NCBI GenBank assembly: GCA_030540075.1
Contig: JAUNWX010000001.1
Span: forward strand, 62,001 to 126,000
Direction: 5' to 3'
Origin: Lachnospiraceae bacterium
GTDB lineage: Bacteria > Bacillota > Clostridia > Lachnospirales > Lachnospiraceae
DNA: 64,000 nt
Below, piece after piece: positions 53,904-61,302 of the stretch; within the stretch, counting starts at the first letter, position 1, and each line of letters opens with the position of its first letter. Both the position numbers and the translations under genes were made by a program. The notes under the pieces are model-generated. The model did no database searches. It was not told where the DNA came from and saw only the letters and a program-made list of their open reading frames with translations.

Positions 53904-54185
53904 TTAATAGTCCACCCACTCGATATCCTGCTCAATTTCCCAGAAGGATTTTCCGTTAAAGAACGGGGCTTTTATAAACGCTTGCCAACATTCATCGATG
54001 GTCGTTGCATCATAACGCCAGACTTCCCGATCACTCGATGGTTCATATTGCATCACCTCCATGTGAACCGAACTATCATTCGGCATATACCCTTGAAACC
54101 AATACTTAATACCCTTATATATAAAAATCGTATCCTGGCAAGAATATATTCTATTCAAAAAGTCATTCGGATTACCGCCAATCAT
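53904..54185 (-). CDS. Hypothetical protein of the AT-rich cassette
   Basis: 93 residues, soluble, rich in aromatic and acidic residues (YWFQGY, FWEIEQDIEWVDY). I recognise no family. The start overlaps the stop of the preceding gene by 4 bases, so it is coupled to it. By position after a toxin-like domain it could be an immunity or antitoxin protein; that is only inference from the order of genes. Confidence 0.6.
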   Translation of the reverse strand: MIGGNPNDFLNRIYSCQDTIFIYKGIKYWFQGYMPNDSSVHMEVMQYEPSSDREVWRYDATTIDECWQAFIKAPFFNGKSFWEIEQDIEWVDY

Positions 54186-54583
54186 ATATTCTTCACCCCC
54201 TTAAAATACTTTTTATATTTTGCTTTCATTTCTTCCGTCAGCCTAGCTGCGCTGCTTCGATAAAATGCTCCAGTATTATTTTTGCTAAATCGATCATCAT
54301 ACATATGATAATGTAGTATAGGTGTATGTCGGTTCCCCGTAAGTGATTCTTCCGCATGATATGATATTTCCATATATAGAACATGCTCTTTATTATAAAA
54401 TCTCATCTCATGAAAGGTTCCATCTGGTTTCAGCTTAATATATGCCGCACTGCTATGCGAAGATTCCGGAAGTCCATGCTGATTTCCAATTCCCTGCAGA
54501 ATTTTAACATTTCCAATTTTCCCGACAGTTTGATAACTATATGGAGTATTGTTTCCTGCCGCAAATGTCCCCCGTCCTCCCAT
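54182..54583 (-). CDS. Protein with phage-head/polymorphic-toxin-like C-terminal domain
   Basis: 133 residues from MGGRGTFAAGNN, one base after the DUF4417 stop. The block TVGKIGNVKILQG...LPESSHSSAAYIKLKPDGTFHEMRFYNK...SLTGNRHTPILHYHMYD resembles the last domain of phage minor head or toxin proteins of Firmicutes, here standing alone without the long N-terminal part. The His/Tyr-rich HYHMYDD could be a nuclease-like site, but no family is certain. Probably a remnant or a domain module; AT-rich compared with the flanks. Confidence 0.55.
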   Translation of the reverse strand: MGGRGTFAAGNNTPYSYQTVGKIGNVKILQGIGNQHGLPESSHSSAAYIKLKPDGTFHEMRFYNKEHVLYMEISYHAEESLTGNRHTPILHYHMYDDRFSKNNTGAFYRSSAARLTEEMKAKYKKYFKGVKNI

Positions 54584-54584
54584 A

Positions 54585-55211
54585 TCACCGCACCGCCTTT
54601 CGTGAAGCGCAATAATCAACAGTTATAAGATTTCCTGTCATTTCCGAAAACGGATTGCCAAAACAAATGATCGCCTCGGGTTGTATCCTTTCAAGCATAG
54701 TATTATATCCATGCATGAAATCCGACTTATTTTTCTTGCACCCAATCATGCCAATAGCAACAATAGCCCCCTTTTCAATTCCATCAAAGCTATAGCTGTA
54801 GCTTGCCGGTGTACTCCAACTAACTGTCGGAATAACAGTAAGCCCTTTACTCTGCCAATACGCACCACACCAGCGGTTATGTGCAACACTTTCAAGTTGT
54901 CTCCACTGGTTCATGTCCGCATATGTTGAATAATCTGGTGTTAAAAGAAATGCATACTGGGATAATTTAAGTAAAGATTTTTCAGGGGAACGATATATAC
55001 TTTCAAAACGATAATCGTCGATAAAAAAATGAACTCCACATTTCTTATTTTCTGGTCTGTCATTAGATCTTGTATCAGAATAGGAAATTAAACGAATCTT
55101 AGCTAAGTCCACCTCTTGCTTTTTAACCAGTGGTATATCCCATCGGCCACAGCATGTATATTCATTTCTTGTAAATAACGGATCTAACCGCATAATTTGA
55201 CTTGTCATCAT
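54585..55211 (-). CDS. DUF4417-domain protein
   Basis: 208 residues. The DUF4417 pattern is clear: WDIPLVKKQEVDLAKIRLISY, VHFFIDDYRFESIYRSPEKSL, LLTPDYSTYADMNQWRQLES, RWCGAYWQSKGLTVIPTVSW and FDGIEKGAIVAIGMIGCKK. The family has no known function and occurs mostly in prophages and mobile elements. First gene of a three-gene run with 1-base and 4-base junctions. AGGA lies about 8 bases before the ATG. AT-rich, unlike the glycan genes beside it. Confidence 0.85.
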   Translation of the reverse strand: MMTSQIMRLDPLFTRNEYTCCGRWDIPLVKKQEVDLAKIRLISYSDTRSNDRPENKKCGVHFFIDDYRFESIYRSPEKSLLKLSQYAFLLTPDYSTYADMNQWRQLESVAHNRWCGAYWQSKGLTVIPTVSWSTPASYSYSFDGIEKGAIVAIGMIGCKKNKSDFMHGYNTMLERIQPEAIICFGNPFSEMTGNLITVDYCASRKAVR

Positions 55212-55254
55212 AACACAAATCCTTTCTCCCTAATCATAGGGTACAACAAACAAT

Positions 55255-55284
55255 CAATTGACGTTTTGTTTAATTCGTCAATTG
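55255..55284. promoter_or_regulatory. 9-bp inverted repeat upstream of the DUF4417 operon
   Basis: CAATTGACG (55255-55263) and CGTCAATTG (55276-55284), perfect arms around 12 bases. Each contains TTGAC. Likely operator or paired promoter elements for the cassette. Confidence 0.5.
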
Positions 55285-55310
55285 TTGAAACAGAAAGGAT
55301 ATGCTATCAT
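55282..55310 (+). promoter_or_regulatory. Possible promoter of a short plus-strand RNA
   Basis: TTGTTG, 17-base spacer, TATCAT, followed 40 bases later by a strong terminator. Confidence 0.4.
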
Positions 55311-55390
55311 TTCAATGAGTTTGAGATATAGCATATCCACTTAAGAAGCGTGTCGATAAATGTTGCAGCATTTATCAATACGCTTTTTTT
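55297..55390 (+). ncRNA. Candidate small RNA with two hairpins and terminator
   Basis: GGATATGCTAT (55297-55307) and ATAGCATATCC (55328-55338) form an 11-bp stem. Then 55348-55383 folds into a 15-pair stem (GATAAATG/CATTTATC core, one mismatch) and is followed by T7. On the opposite strand the second stem could terminate the Fic gene, whose stop is 35 bases away. No ORF of note. The unit lies between the DUF4417 operon and Fic. Confidence 0.4.
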
Positions 55391-55424
55391 ATCCACATAA
55401 GCCTCACCCCTTTCGTAAAACACA

Positions 55425-56510
55425 TCATCTTAAAATATTTAATAGATCATAATAAAAGAATGTCCGGTTTCTTTTTTTGTTATCTGAATATAGAATTCTA
55501 TGTTCTGTCAAGATATTGAGATATCTATTAACGGATGTCATCGGTATGTTTGTTTTATCCGCAATTTGTTTTGCTGTCACAATCGGATACTGGTAAAGCA
55601 CATTTATCACGTCAACGATACTCGCTGAACGCGCAAGCTCTTTGGCTTCAGCAAGATGCTTTTCATATAAATCATTGATGTCGGTAATAGTTCGAATATA
55701 CTTTTCACACTGTTTGGTTACCGTTGACAAAAAGAATTTAATCCATTCATTCCAATCATTTTTATATCGGATGTCATTTAATAATGAATAATATCTTATC
55801 TTGTCTCGTTCCAATGCTTCACTAATGAAAAAGCATGGAAGATCAATTTGCCTTTGATCATAAAGATACATCGGAATCAACATTCTTCCTACTCTTCCAT
55901 TACCATCCATAAACGGATGAATAGTTTCAAACTGTGCATGTACGATAGCTGCCCTTACTAATGGACGTAACTTATCCTTTGGTTGATTTATATATTCAAT
56001 CAAATTATTCATAAGTGCTGGTACATTTTCTGGTTCTGGTGGAATAAAGGTAATAGCATGCGTTGCATCACTTCGACCGATATAATTCTGTGTACTTCTA
56101 TATTTACCAATCACTTTCGGTTTTCTAACATTTCCATCCATCAATATTCTATGCATGTTAAAAAAAAATTCATTCGAAAATGAGTTTCCTTTTAAATATC
56201 GATAACCACTCACTGTAGCATCATAATAATTACTCACTTCATTCAAATTCTTATCTTTTTCATTTGGCGCAACTTGATTAATAAGGACTCCATCAAGCGT
56301 TGCCTGAGTCCCTTCAAGCATTGAGGATGCCAATGCCTCCTTTTGCTGAAGCGTAGGCATAAACCACGAACTATTAAGTTTGCTATCCTTGATTTTTTCT
56401 TTGTAAACCTCTAACTTTGCAGTTGCATCTATCAGTTCTTCCAGAAAAAAACCAATATCTAAACATCCCGCATCCAAAGGAAGCGTGTTTGCAATATAAG
56501 CACCACCCAT
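55425..56510 (-). CDS. Fic-domain protein with N-terminal inhibitory helix and C-terminal winged helix
   Basis: 361 residues. Full Fic active site HPFMDGNGRVGR at 198-209 (His198), preceded at 62-67 by S-SML-EG, the (S/T)xxxE(G/N) motif of the inhibitory helix, so this is a class II, self-inhibited Fic protein. The last 60 residues are a winged helix (VTAKQIADKTNIPMTSVNRYLNIL). Fic enzymes transfer AMP to proteins. AGGAGG lies 8 bases before the ATG. AT-rich. Good promoter and an operator overlap upstream, so autoregulation by the helix is plausible. Confidence 0.94.
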   Translation of the reverse strand: MGGAYIANTLPLDAGCLDIGFFLEELIDATAKLEVYKEKIKDSKLNSSWFMPTLQQKEALASSMLEGTQATLDGVLINQVAPNEKDKNLNEVSNYYDATVSGYRYLKGNSFSNEFFFNMHRILMDGNVRKPKVIGKYRSTQNYIGRSDATHAITFIPPEPENVPALMNNLIEYINQPKDKLRPLVRAAIVHAQFETIHPFMDGNGRVGRMLIPMYLYDQRQIDLPCFFISEALERDKIRYYSLLNDIRYKNDWNEWIKFFLSTVTKQCEKYIRTITDINDLYEKHLAEAKELARSASIVDVINVLYQYPIVTAKQIADKTNIPMTSVNRYLNILTEHRILYSDNKKRNRTFFYYDLLNILR

Positions 56511-56535
56511 GGTCCTATCCTCCTAATTCTCAACA

Positions 56536-56564
56536 AGAATACCGCATTTAAAACCAAATATCAA
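56536..56564 (-). promoter_or_regulatory. Promoter of the Fic gene
   Basis: Minus strand TTGATA, 17-base spacer, TATTCT. Confidence 0.6.
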
Positions 56565-56577
56565 GTTTTTTGGTTTT
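56550..56577. promoter_or_regulatory. Operator-like inverted repeat over the Fic promoter
   Basis: AAAACCAAA (56550-56558) and TTTGGTTTT (56569-56577), perfect 9-bp arms around 10 bases; the -35 box falls inside. Candidate site for the Fic protein's own winged helix. Confidence 0.5.
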
Positions 56578-56681
56578 ATAACTATATTTTCGGCAAAATA
56601 GAACAAGATTTCCACTACTTTGAACTTGTTTTACACAATACAGACGCTCATCATACACCATCGAATTCATTATATTAACAG

Positions 56682-56725
56682 CAGGCTGTCCCACGAATGG
56701 TAATCACCGATCGTGGGGCAGCCTG
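56682..56725. repeat. Dispersed hairpin repeat, copy C
   Basis: CAGGCTGTCCCACGA / TCGTGGGGCAGCCTG, 15 pairs with one G-U, tip GGTAATCACC. It marks the right border of the Fic/DUF4417 cassette and follows the HAD gene's stop on the minus strand. Confidence 0.85.
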
Positions 56726-56747
56726 TCGTTTTAATTTGTATTCCTAA

Positions 56748-57368
56748 TTATTCCAGATGCGAAATTTTCACCCCTAAGGCACTTAATTTTTGCCTTAATT
56801 CATTTACGTCAAGGTTAAATACGATGCCCTCCATATGCATATAGACAGCACCTTCTACATTGATCGGTGTATCATCGATAAATACACATTCTTCAGGTTT
56901 AAGTGCAAACTCTTTTAAAAGCAGCTTATAAATCTGAGGATCCGGTTTCAGAAGCTTCACATCTGCCGAGATCATCGTTCCATCCATCAGCTGACTGGCT
57001 TCAACATTCTTCCAGTATGTATGATACCGAAGCCCTGCATTTGAGAGAAGGTATAGTTTATACTGATTCTTTTTTAATTCTCGAAGCAGATCCATCATAC
57101 CGTCCACCGGAACCAGGGGTTCTTCCCATCGATCGATCAAATCACATGCAATCGACTGAAGTCTGTCCGGAAGCTCTGGAAGAATATGTTTTTTGGCCTG
57201 CACCTCATCCAGAACGCCACGATCCATCATCGCCCACTCTACAGTTCGAAAAACCCGGTTTCTAAGAATTTCTTTTTCTTTTTCAGAAACAGGATAGCGA
57301 GACAGAAACAGCTCCGGATCAAAACGGATGAGTACGTTTCCAAGATCAAATATGATATTTTTAATCAT
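56748..57368 (-). CDS. HAD-superfamily hydrolase (subfamily IA)
   Basis: 206 residues. The four HAD motifs are present: FDLGNVLIRFD (nucleophile Asp; the +2 residue is Gly instead of Asp as in the common DxGNVL type), LLSNA, Lys in LLKPDPQIY, and the FIDDT acidic pair. The cap of about 65 residues is helical as in subfamily IA. Substrate is a small phosphorylated metabolite; unknown. Moderate GC, between the cassette and the glycan genes. Confidence 0.9.
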   Translation of the reverse strand: MIKNIIFDLGNVLIRFDPELFLSRYPVSEKEKEILRNRVFRTVEWAMMDRGVLDEVQAKKHILPELPDRLQSIACDLIDRWEEPLVPVDGMMDLLRELKKNQYKLYLLSNAGLRYHTYWKNVEASQLMDGTMISADVKLLKPDPQIYKLLLKEFALKPEECVFIDDTPINVEGAVYMHMEGIVFNLDVNELRQKLSALGVKISHLE

Positions 57369-57760
57369 GATTTTTCCTTTCCGTTGTCATGTCTTTATTG
57401 CTACGGTTTATCTTTATCGTTGCAGTGTTTTATCTAATTTTATCTCGCTTCGTCTTCTCCGTCCATGACATTCAGAACGCTAAGCATTTATTTGAAGCCG
57501 ACAATGCTGTATCAAAGCAGCCCAAAACAAAAATGATGCTAACAGTAAGCTCCCAAAATATCATCATGCCTATGGCGAGGAAACTGAAAAATTTCAACTA
57601 CAGGCATGGTAAGCTCTGTATTCCCTTTTCTTCTATGCTATAATGATATGACTTTTAACAGAAGCTGCAGCGAAAACGTCACACCCTCCGGTGTGGTTTC
57701 CATCTCCGTTTTCATGTTGCTTTCTGCCCCTGTCCATCATCTGAATCGAGGTATCTGTCT
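57369..57760. other. AT-rich spacer between the HAD and glycosyltransferase genes
   Basis: 392 bases. A TATAAT at 57639-57644 is a likely -10 box for the glycosyltransferase gene, without a good -35. An 84-codon plus-strand ORF here lacks a ribosome site, and a minus-strand stretch can encode a short two-helix peptide; I do not support either. No repeat found. Confidence 0.4.
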
Positions 57761-58810
57761 ATGCCGACATCTGAAACCACACACAACACGAGCCGTACGC
57801 TGGTCGTGATTCCGAACTACAACGGTCTTCGCTTCCTGCCAGATTGCATGGAGGCGCTGTTCCGTCAGACGGTGACGGATTTTACGGTCCTCGTGATCGA
57901 CAATGCTTCCGGCGGAGATGATATCACCTGGCTCCGCACATGGCAGGCGGAGGATCCTGCGCGGCGGCAGCTGCTTCTGAACGACGCGAATCTCGGTTTT
58001 TCCGGGGCGGTCAACCAGGGGATCCGCATCGCGATGGAGACGCACTACGAGTTCACGCTGCTGCTCAATAACGATACGAAGGTCCGTCCGGACTTCATCG
58101 AGGCCCTCGAGAAGCGCATGGATCAGGATTCGAAGGGGCGGATCTTCGCCCTCTCCAGCAAGATGGTGAAGATGCACGATCCGCTGGAGATCGATGATGC
58201 CGGTGATGCCTATACCCTCCTCGGCTGGCAGTTCCAGCATGGCCTCGGCGAGTGTGCCGAGAAGCCGGTATGGAACCGGGAAGCCGTCGTGTTCTCGGCC
58301 TGCGCCGGTGCCGCGATGTACCGCACCGCCCTCTTCCGGGAGGTCGGTCTCTTTGATGAGCATCACTTCGCCTACCTCGAGGACATCGACGTCTCCTACC
58401 GGGCACAGCTCTATGGTTACCGTGTGCTCTACTGCCCGACGGCCGTGGTGGAGCATGTCGGCTCCGGCACCAGCGGCTCGAAGTATAACGCCTTCAAGGT
58501 GCGGCTCAGCGCACGAAATTCCGTCTATCTTCTCTATAAGAACATGCCGGCGCTCATGCTTCTCGTGAATGTCCTCCCGCTCCTCCTCGGCTTCCTCGTG
58601 AAGCAGCTCTTTTTCTTCCGGAAGGGCTTCGGAAAGGAATATGCCGCGGGGCTTCTCGAGGGGATCCGCACCCGGAAGCAACTCGAAAAGGCCAAATTAA
58701 AAGAGGTACCGTTTTTACGATACCTCTCAATCGAGCTTCGGCTTATCTACCAGACGCTGGAGTACGTCCTGCAGCTAGGCCGTAAATATATTGCAAAGGC
58801 TCACGGTTAA
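57761..58810 (+). CDS. Glycosyltransferase family 2 with C-terminal membrane helix
   Basis: 349 residues. GT-A fold: TLVVIPNYNGLRFLPDCMEAL, VIDNASGGDD, LLLNNDTKVRPDFIEAL with the DxD-like donor site, and FDEHHFAYLEDIDVSYRAQ with the ED acceptor motif. A hydrophobic helix (LMLLVNVLPLLLGFLVKQLFFF) near residue 280 anchors the end to the membrane. Resembles WcaA/rhamnosyltransferase-type enzymes. Its last 68 bases overlap the convergent flippase gene. Confidence 0.9.
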   Translation: MPTSETTHNTSRTLVVIPNYNGLRFLPDCMEALFRQTVTDFTVLVIDNASGGDDITWLRTWQAEDPARRQLLLNDANLGFSGAVNQGIRIAMETHYEFTLLLNNDTKVRPDFIEALEKRMDQDSKGRIFALSSKMVKMHDPLEIDDAGDAYTLLGWQFQHGLGECAEKPVWNREAVVFSACAGAAMYRTALFREVGLFDEHHFAYLEDIDVSYRAQLYGYRVLYCPTAVVEHVGSGTSGSKYNAFKVRLSARNSVYLLYKNMPALMLLVNVLPLLLGFLVKQLFFFRKGFGKEYAAGLLEGIRTRKQLEKAKLKEVPFLRYLSIELRLIYQTLEYVLQLGRKYIAKAHG

Positions 58811-60197
58811 AGAGGAGCGACAGCAGCAGGTAGACGATCACACCCGCCAGCATCTGAACAAGCAGCATCGGGAGCACCCCGAGCGGCAGTCGATGCAGGA
58901 GGTAGACCACGACACCCATCACGGCGGAGATGCCTGCACTCGGCAGGACATCGGCCCACTGCCGGAGCGGACCATAGCCGATCAGCGCCCGGTTCGGCCA
59001 GGCGTTGATGAAGGTACAGAGGTACTCATCCACCACCTTAAACAGAAGCATCGGCCAGATGCCGAGCGGTAAACTAAGCACCAGGATCACGATCCCGAGT
59101 GCTTTTTTTATGATCTCGAGCTTCAGGAAGAGATCCGAGCGTCCCATCGCGTTCATAACCTGCAGGTTGATGATGTGGATCGGATAGGTCGCATAGCTCA
59201 CCGCGAGCAGTACGAGGTACGGGGCAGCCACCAGCCACTTCTCTGTGAGGAGCAGGGTCACCAGCGGCTCCGCCACCGCAGCGAGGCCCGCCATCATCGG
59301 AAAAAGCACGAAGGCGCTGAGCCGGATCGAGCGGCGTGCCATGCGCTTAAGCGTGTCCGGGTCATCCTGCTTCTTACTGTAGGCCGGCAGAAGCACGGAC
59401 TGGATGGCGGTCGCGAGGTTCGTCGAGATGATCTTCGGGAACTGCTCGCCGCGGTTGTAGGCACCGAGGTCGGCACTCGTATATTTCCGGCCGATGATAA
59501 GGCCGTAGATGTTCTGCCAGAGCGTATCGAGGAGTCCGGATACGAGGATCTTCCAGCCGAAGCTGAAGAGCTTCCGGAGGCGCTCCGTCCGGATCAGGAT
59601 GCGCGGATACCAGCGGATCGTGATGAACAGCACCAGCATCAGGGCGAAGTAATACACGATCTGCTGCGCCGCCATCGCCCAGACACCGAAGCCCTGCATC
59701 GCGAGTGCGATGGAAACGACACCGGAGAGCACGACGGCGACCATCGTCGACTGGAAGAGCTGGCGGAAGCGCAGGTTCCGGGAGACGAAGGCGGTCTGAA
59801 TCGAGACCACGGCACCCGGGAAGAGCACGACGCCCATCACCCGGACGAGGGCCTCGAGGACCGGCGTACGGAAGTAAGCGGCGATCCACGGTGCACCGAG
59901 GAAGAGGGCGATGTACAGCACGACCGACAGCAGCATCGAGATCCAGAAGACCGAGGAGTAGTCCTCGTCCTCGACCTCCTTTCCCTGCACGAGGGCGGTC
60001 GCGAAACCGGACTGTACGAGGGTGTTCGCGATGGTGATGAAGATGGTGATCAGGCTGATCGTGCCGTACTCCTCCGGCGTCATGAGACGCGCGAGCACGA
60101 GGGCGACGACGAACTGGATGCCCTGGGAGCCGCCCTGCTCGAGAACCTTCCAGAAGAGGCCCTGCACCACCTTTGATTTCAGTGAATTCTCAGTCAT
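58743..60197 (-). CDS. Oligosaccharide flippase (polysaccharide_synt / WzxC-like)
   Basis: 484 residues from MTENSLKS; the earlier Met lies inside a hairpin and is unlikely. Fourteen membrane helices, with GLFWKVLEQGGSQGIQFVVALVLARLMTPEEYG (in part VLARLMTPEEYG) and FGWKILVSGLLDTLWQNIYGLIIGRKY typical of the MVF/WzxC group. Translocates lipid-linked repeat units. Ribosome site weak. The C-terminus overlaps the convergent glycosyltransferase. With the flippase at 46382 it suggests two glycan pathways or steps. Confidence 0.88.
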   Translation of the reverse strand: MTENSLKSKVVQGLFWKVLEQGGSQGIQFVVALVLARLMTPEEYGTISLITIFITIANTLVQSGFATALVQGKEVEDEDYSSVFWISMLLSVVLYIALFLGAPWIAAYFRTPVLEALVRVMGVVLFPGAVVSIQTAFVSRNLRFRQLFQSTMVAVVLSGVVSIALAMQGFGVWAMAAQQIVYYFALMLVLFITIRWYPRILIRTERLRKLFSFGWKILVSGLLDTLWQNIYGLIIGRKYTSADLGAYNRGEQFPKIISTNLATAIQSVLLPAYSKKQDDPDTLKRMARRSIRLSAFVLFPMMAGLAAVAEPLVTLLLTEKWLVAAPYLVLLAVSYATYPIHIINLQVMNAMGRSDLFLKLEIIKKALGIVILVLSLPLGIWPMLLFKVVDEYLCTFINAWPNRALIGYGPLRQWADVLPSAGISAVMGVVVYLLHRLPLGVLPMLLVQMLAGVIVYLLLSLLFNREPLQYIYGLAAGRTPASGR

Positions 60198-60209
60198 AAA
60201 ATACCGAAT

Positions 60210-60247
60210 GCTGCCCATTCCGCACAGTACTGTGCGGGACGGGCAGC
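60210..60247 (-). terminator. Strong hairpin between glycosyltransferase and flippase genes
   Basis: GCTGCCC/GGGCAGC outer arms with CCGCACAG-TA-CTGTGCGG inside, an 18-base perfect inner palindrome. No long U-run follows, so it may act as an attenuator or RNA stabiliser inside the operon. Confidence 0.55.
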
Positions 60248-60258
60248 CCTTTCTATGT

Positions 60259-61302
60259 TTATACGTTTTCCTTTTCTTCGAGCTGCTTCTCAGCGCTCTT
60301 CGTCGACTCGATCCGCTTCGGAGCCCCGCTCTTCAGACGGCGAAGTCCATGATACAGCTTCGGGAAGCGATGCTCGAAGTCGATGAAAAAGCGGTCATGA
60401 CGGCTCAGCTCCTGCAGGAAGTCTGCATTCTCCGGCCGATAGATCACATCGAAGTTCCGTGTGTTGACGGCCGTCAGAAATTCCACACGCCGACCCGCGT
60501 GTTCACAGGCTTCGTGGAAGCGTCCACCGGTTTCTGCGTCGAAGCGATGATACATTTTCCACATATCGGCGGCATATTTCTGCTGCTTCTCCACATAATC
60601 CCCGTTCATCTGGTTTTCGGTCCAGGAGCCGCGGATGCCGAAGCGGTACACACTCATCGGTTCATCGAAGTAGTAGCTGTCCCCGAAATCCGCCGCCATC
60701 AGCTCGAGCGGTCGATCACCGACCGGGCAGTCCACATAGTAATCCGGCAGTTTTTCGACGATTTCACGCCGCAGGAGGAAGCTTGCAAAGGGACTGCCGA
60801 TGGCTTTATCCACAAGCTCCGCCGGTTTAACCACACGGGATTCGTGATACGGACGCATGAGTTCCCCGTTCACGAGGGCACCATCCTCATTGACCACCTT
60901 CGCCGAGTGGAAGGTAAAGCCGCATTCCGGATGCGCCTCCATGTAGTCCACCTGGCGCTGTAGCTTATAATCGTCGCACCAGTAGTCATCGCCATCCGTG
61001 AGCGCGACATACTTTCCGACCGCGCGCGGGAAATTAAAGGCACCCGAGATGTTCGTGATGCCCTGGCTGTACTGGTTCTCCACACGTAGAATCGGTTTGA
61101 TGATGTCCGGATAGCGCTTCTGATAAGCCCGGATCACCTCCTGTGCGCCATCGGTCGAGGCGTCGTCATGGATGAGGATCTCGATGCGGAACTTCCGGCG
61201 CTGCCGAAGGATGTGATCTAAACAGTTGCCGATATACTTTCCATGGTTATAGGTCACGACACACACCGAGACCATGATGTCATTTACTGGATAAAGAGAC
61301 AT
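60259..61302 (-). CDS. Glycosyltransferase family 2
   Basis: 347 residues. MVSVCVVTYNHGKYIGNCLDHI, ILIHDDASTDGAQEVI, ALTDGDDYWCDDYKLQRQVD (donor DxD), and DYYVDCPVGDRPLEL make it a GT-A enzyme of the type that adds hexoses or glycerol-like groups to surface glycans. The start is taken as MSLYPVND with GGTGGG nearby, so that it overlaps the end of the next gene upstream by 19 bases; a start at the MVSV Met (61275) is nearly as good. Long charged C-terminus. Confidence 0.87.
   Translation of the reverse strand: MSLYPVNDIMVSVCVVTYNHGKYIGNCLDHILRQRRKFRIEILIHDDASTDGAQEVIRAYQKRYPDIIKPILRVENQYSQGITNISGAFNFPRAVGKYVALTDGDDYWCDDYKLQRQVDYMEAHPECGFTFHSAKVVNEDGALVNGELMRPYHESRVVKPAELVDKAIGSPFASFLLRREIVEKLPDYYVDCPVGDRPLELMAADFGDSYYFDEPMSVYRFGIRGSWTENQMNGDYVEKQQKYAADMWKMYHRFDAETGGRFHEACEHAGRRVEFLTAVNTRNFDVIYRPENADFLQELSRHDRFFIDFEHRFPKLYHGLRRLKSGAPKRIESTKSAEKQLEEKENV

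Noticed and set aside
53904..56510. Complete prophage
   Set aside because: There is no integrase, terminase, portal or tail gene; only a small cassette with phage-like domains.
57389..57643. 84-codon plus-strand ORF before the glycosyltransferase at 57761
   Set aside because: No ribosome site, no similarity; the hydrophobic start is explained by AT-rich sequence.
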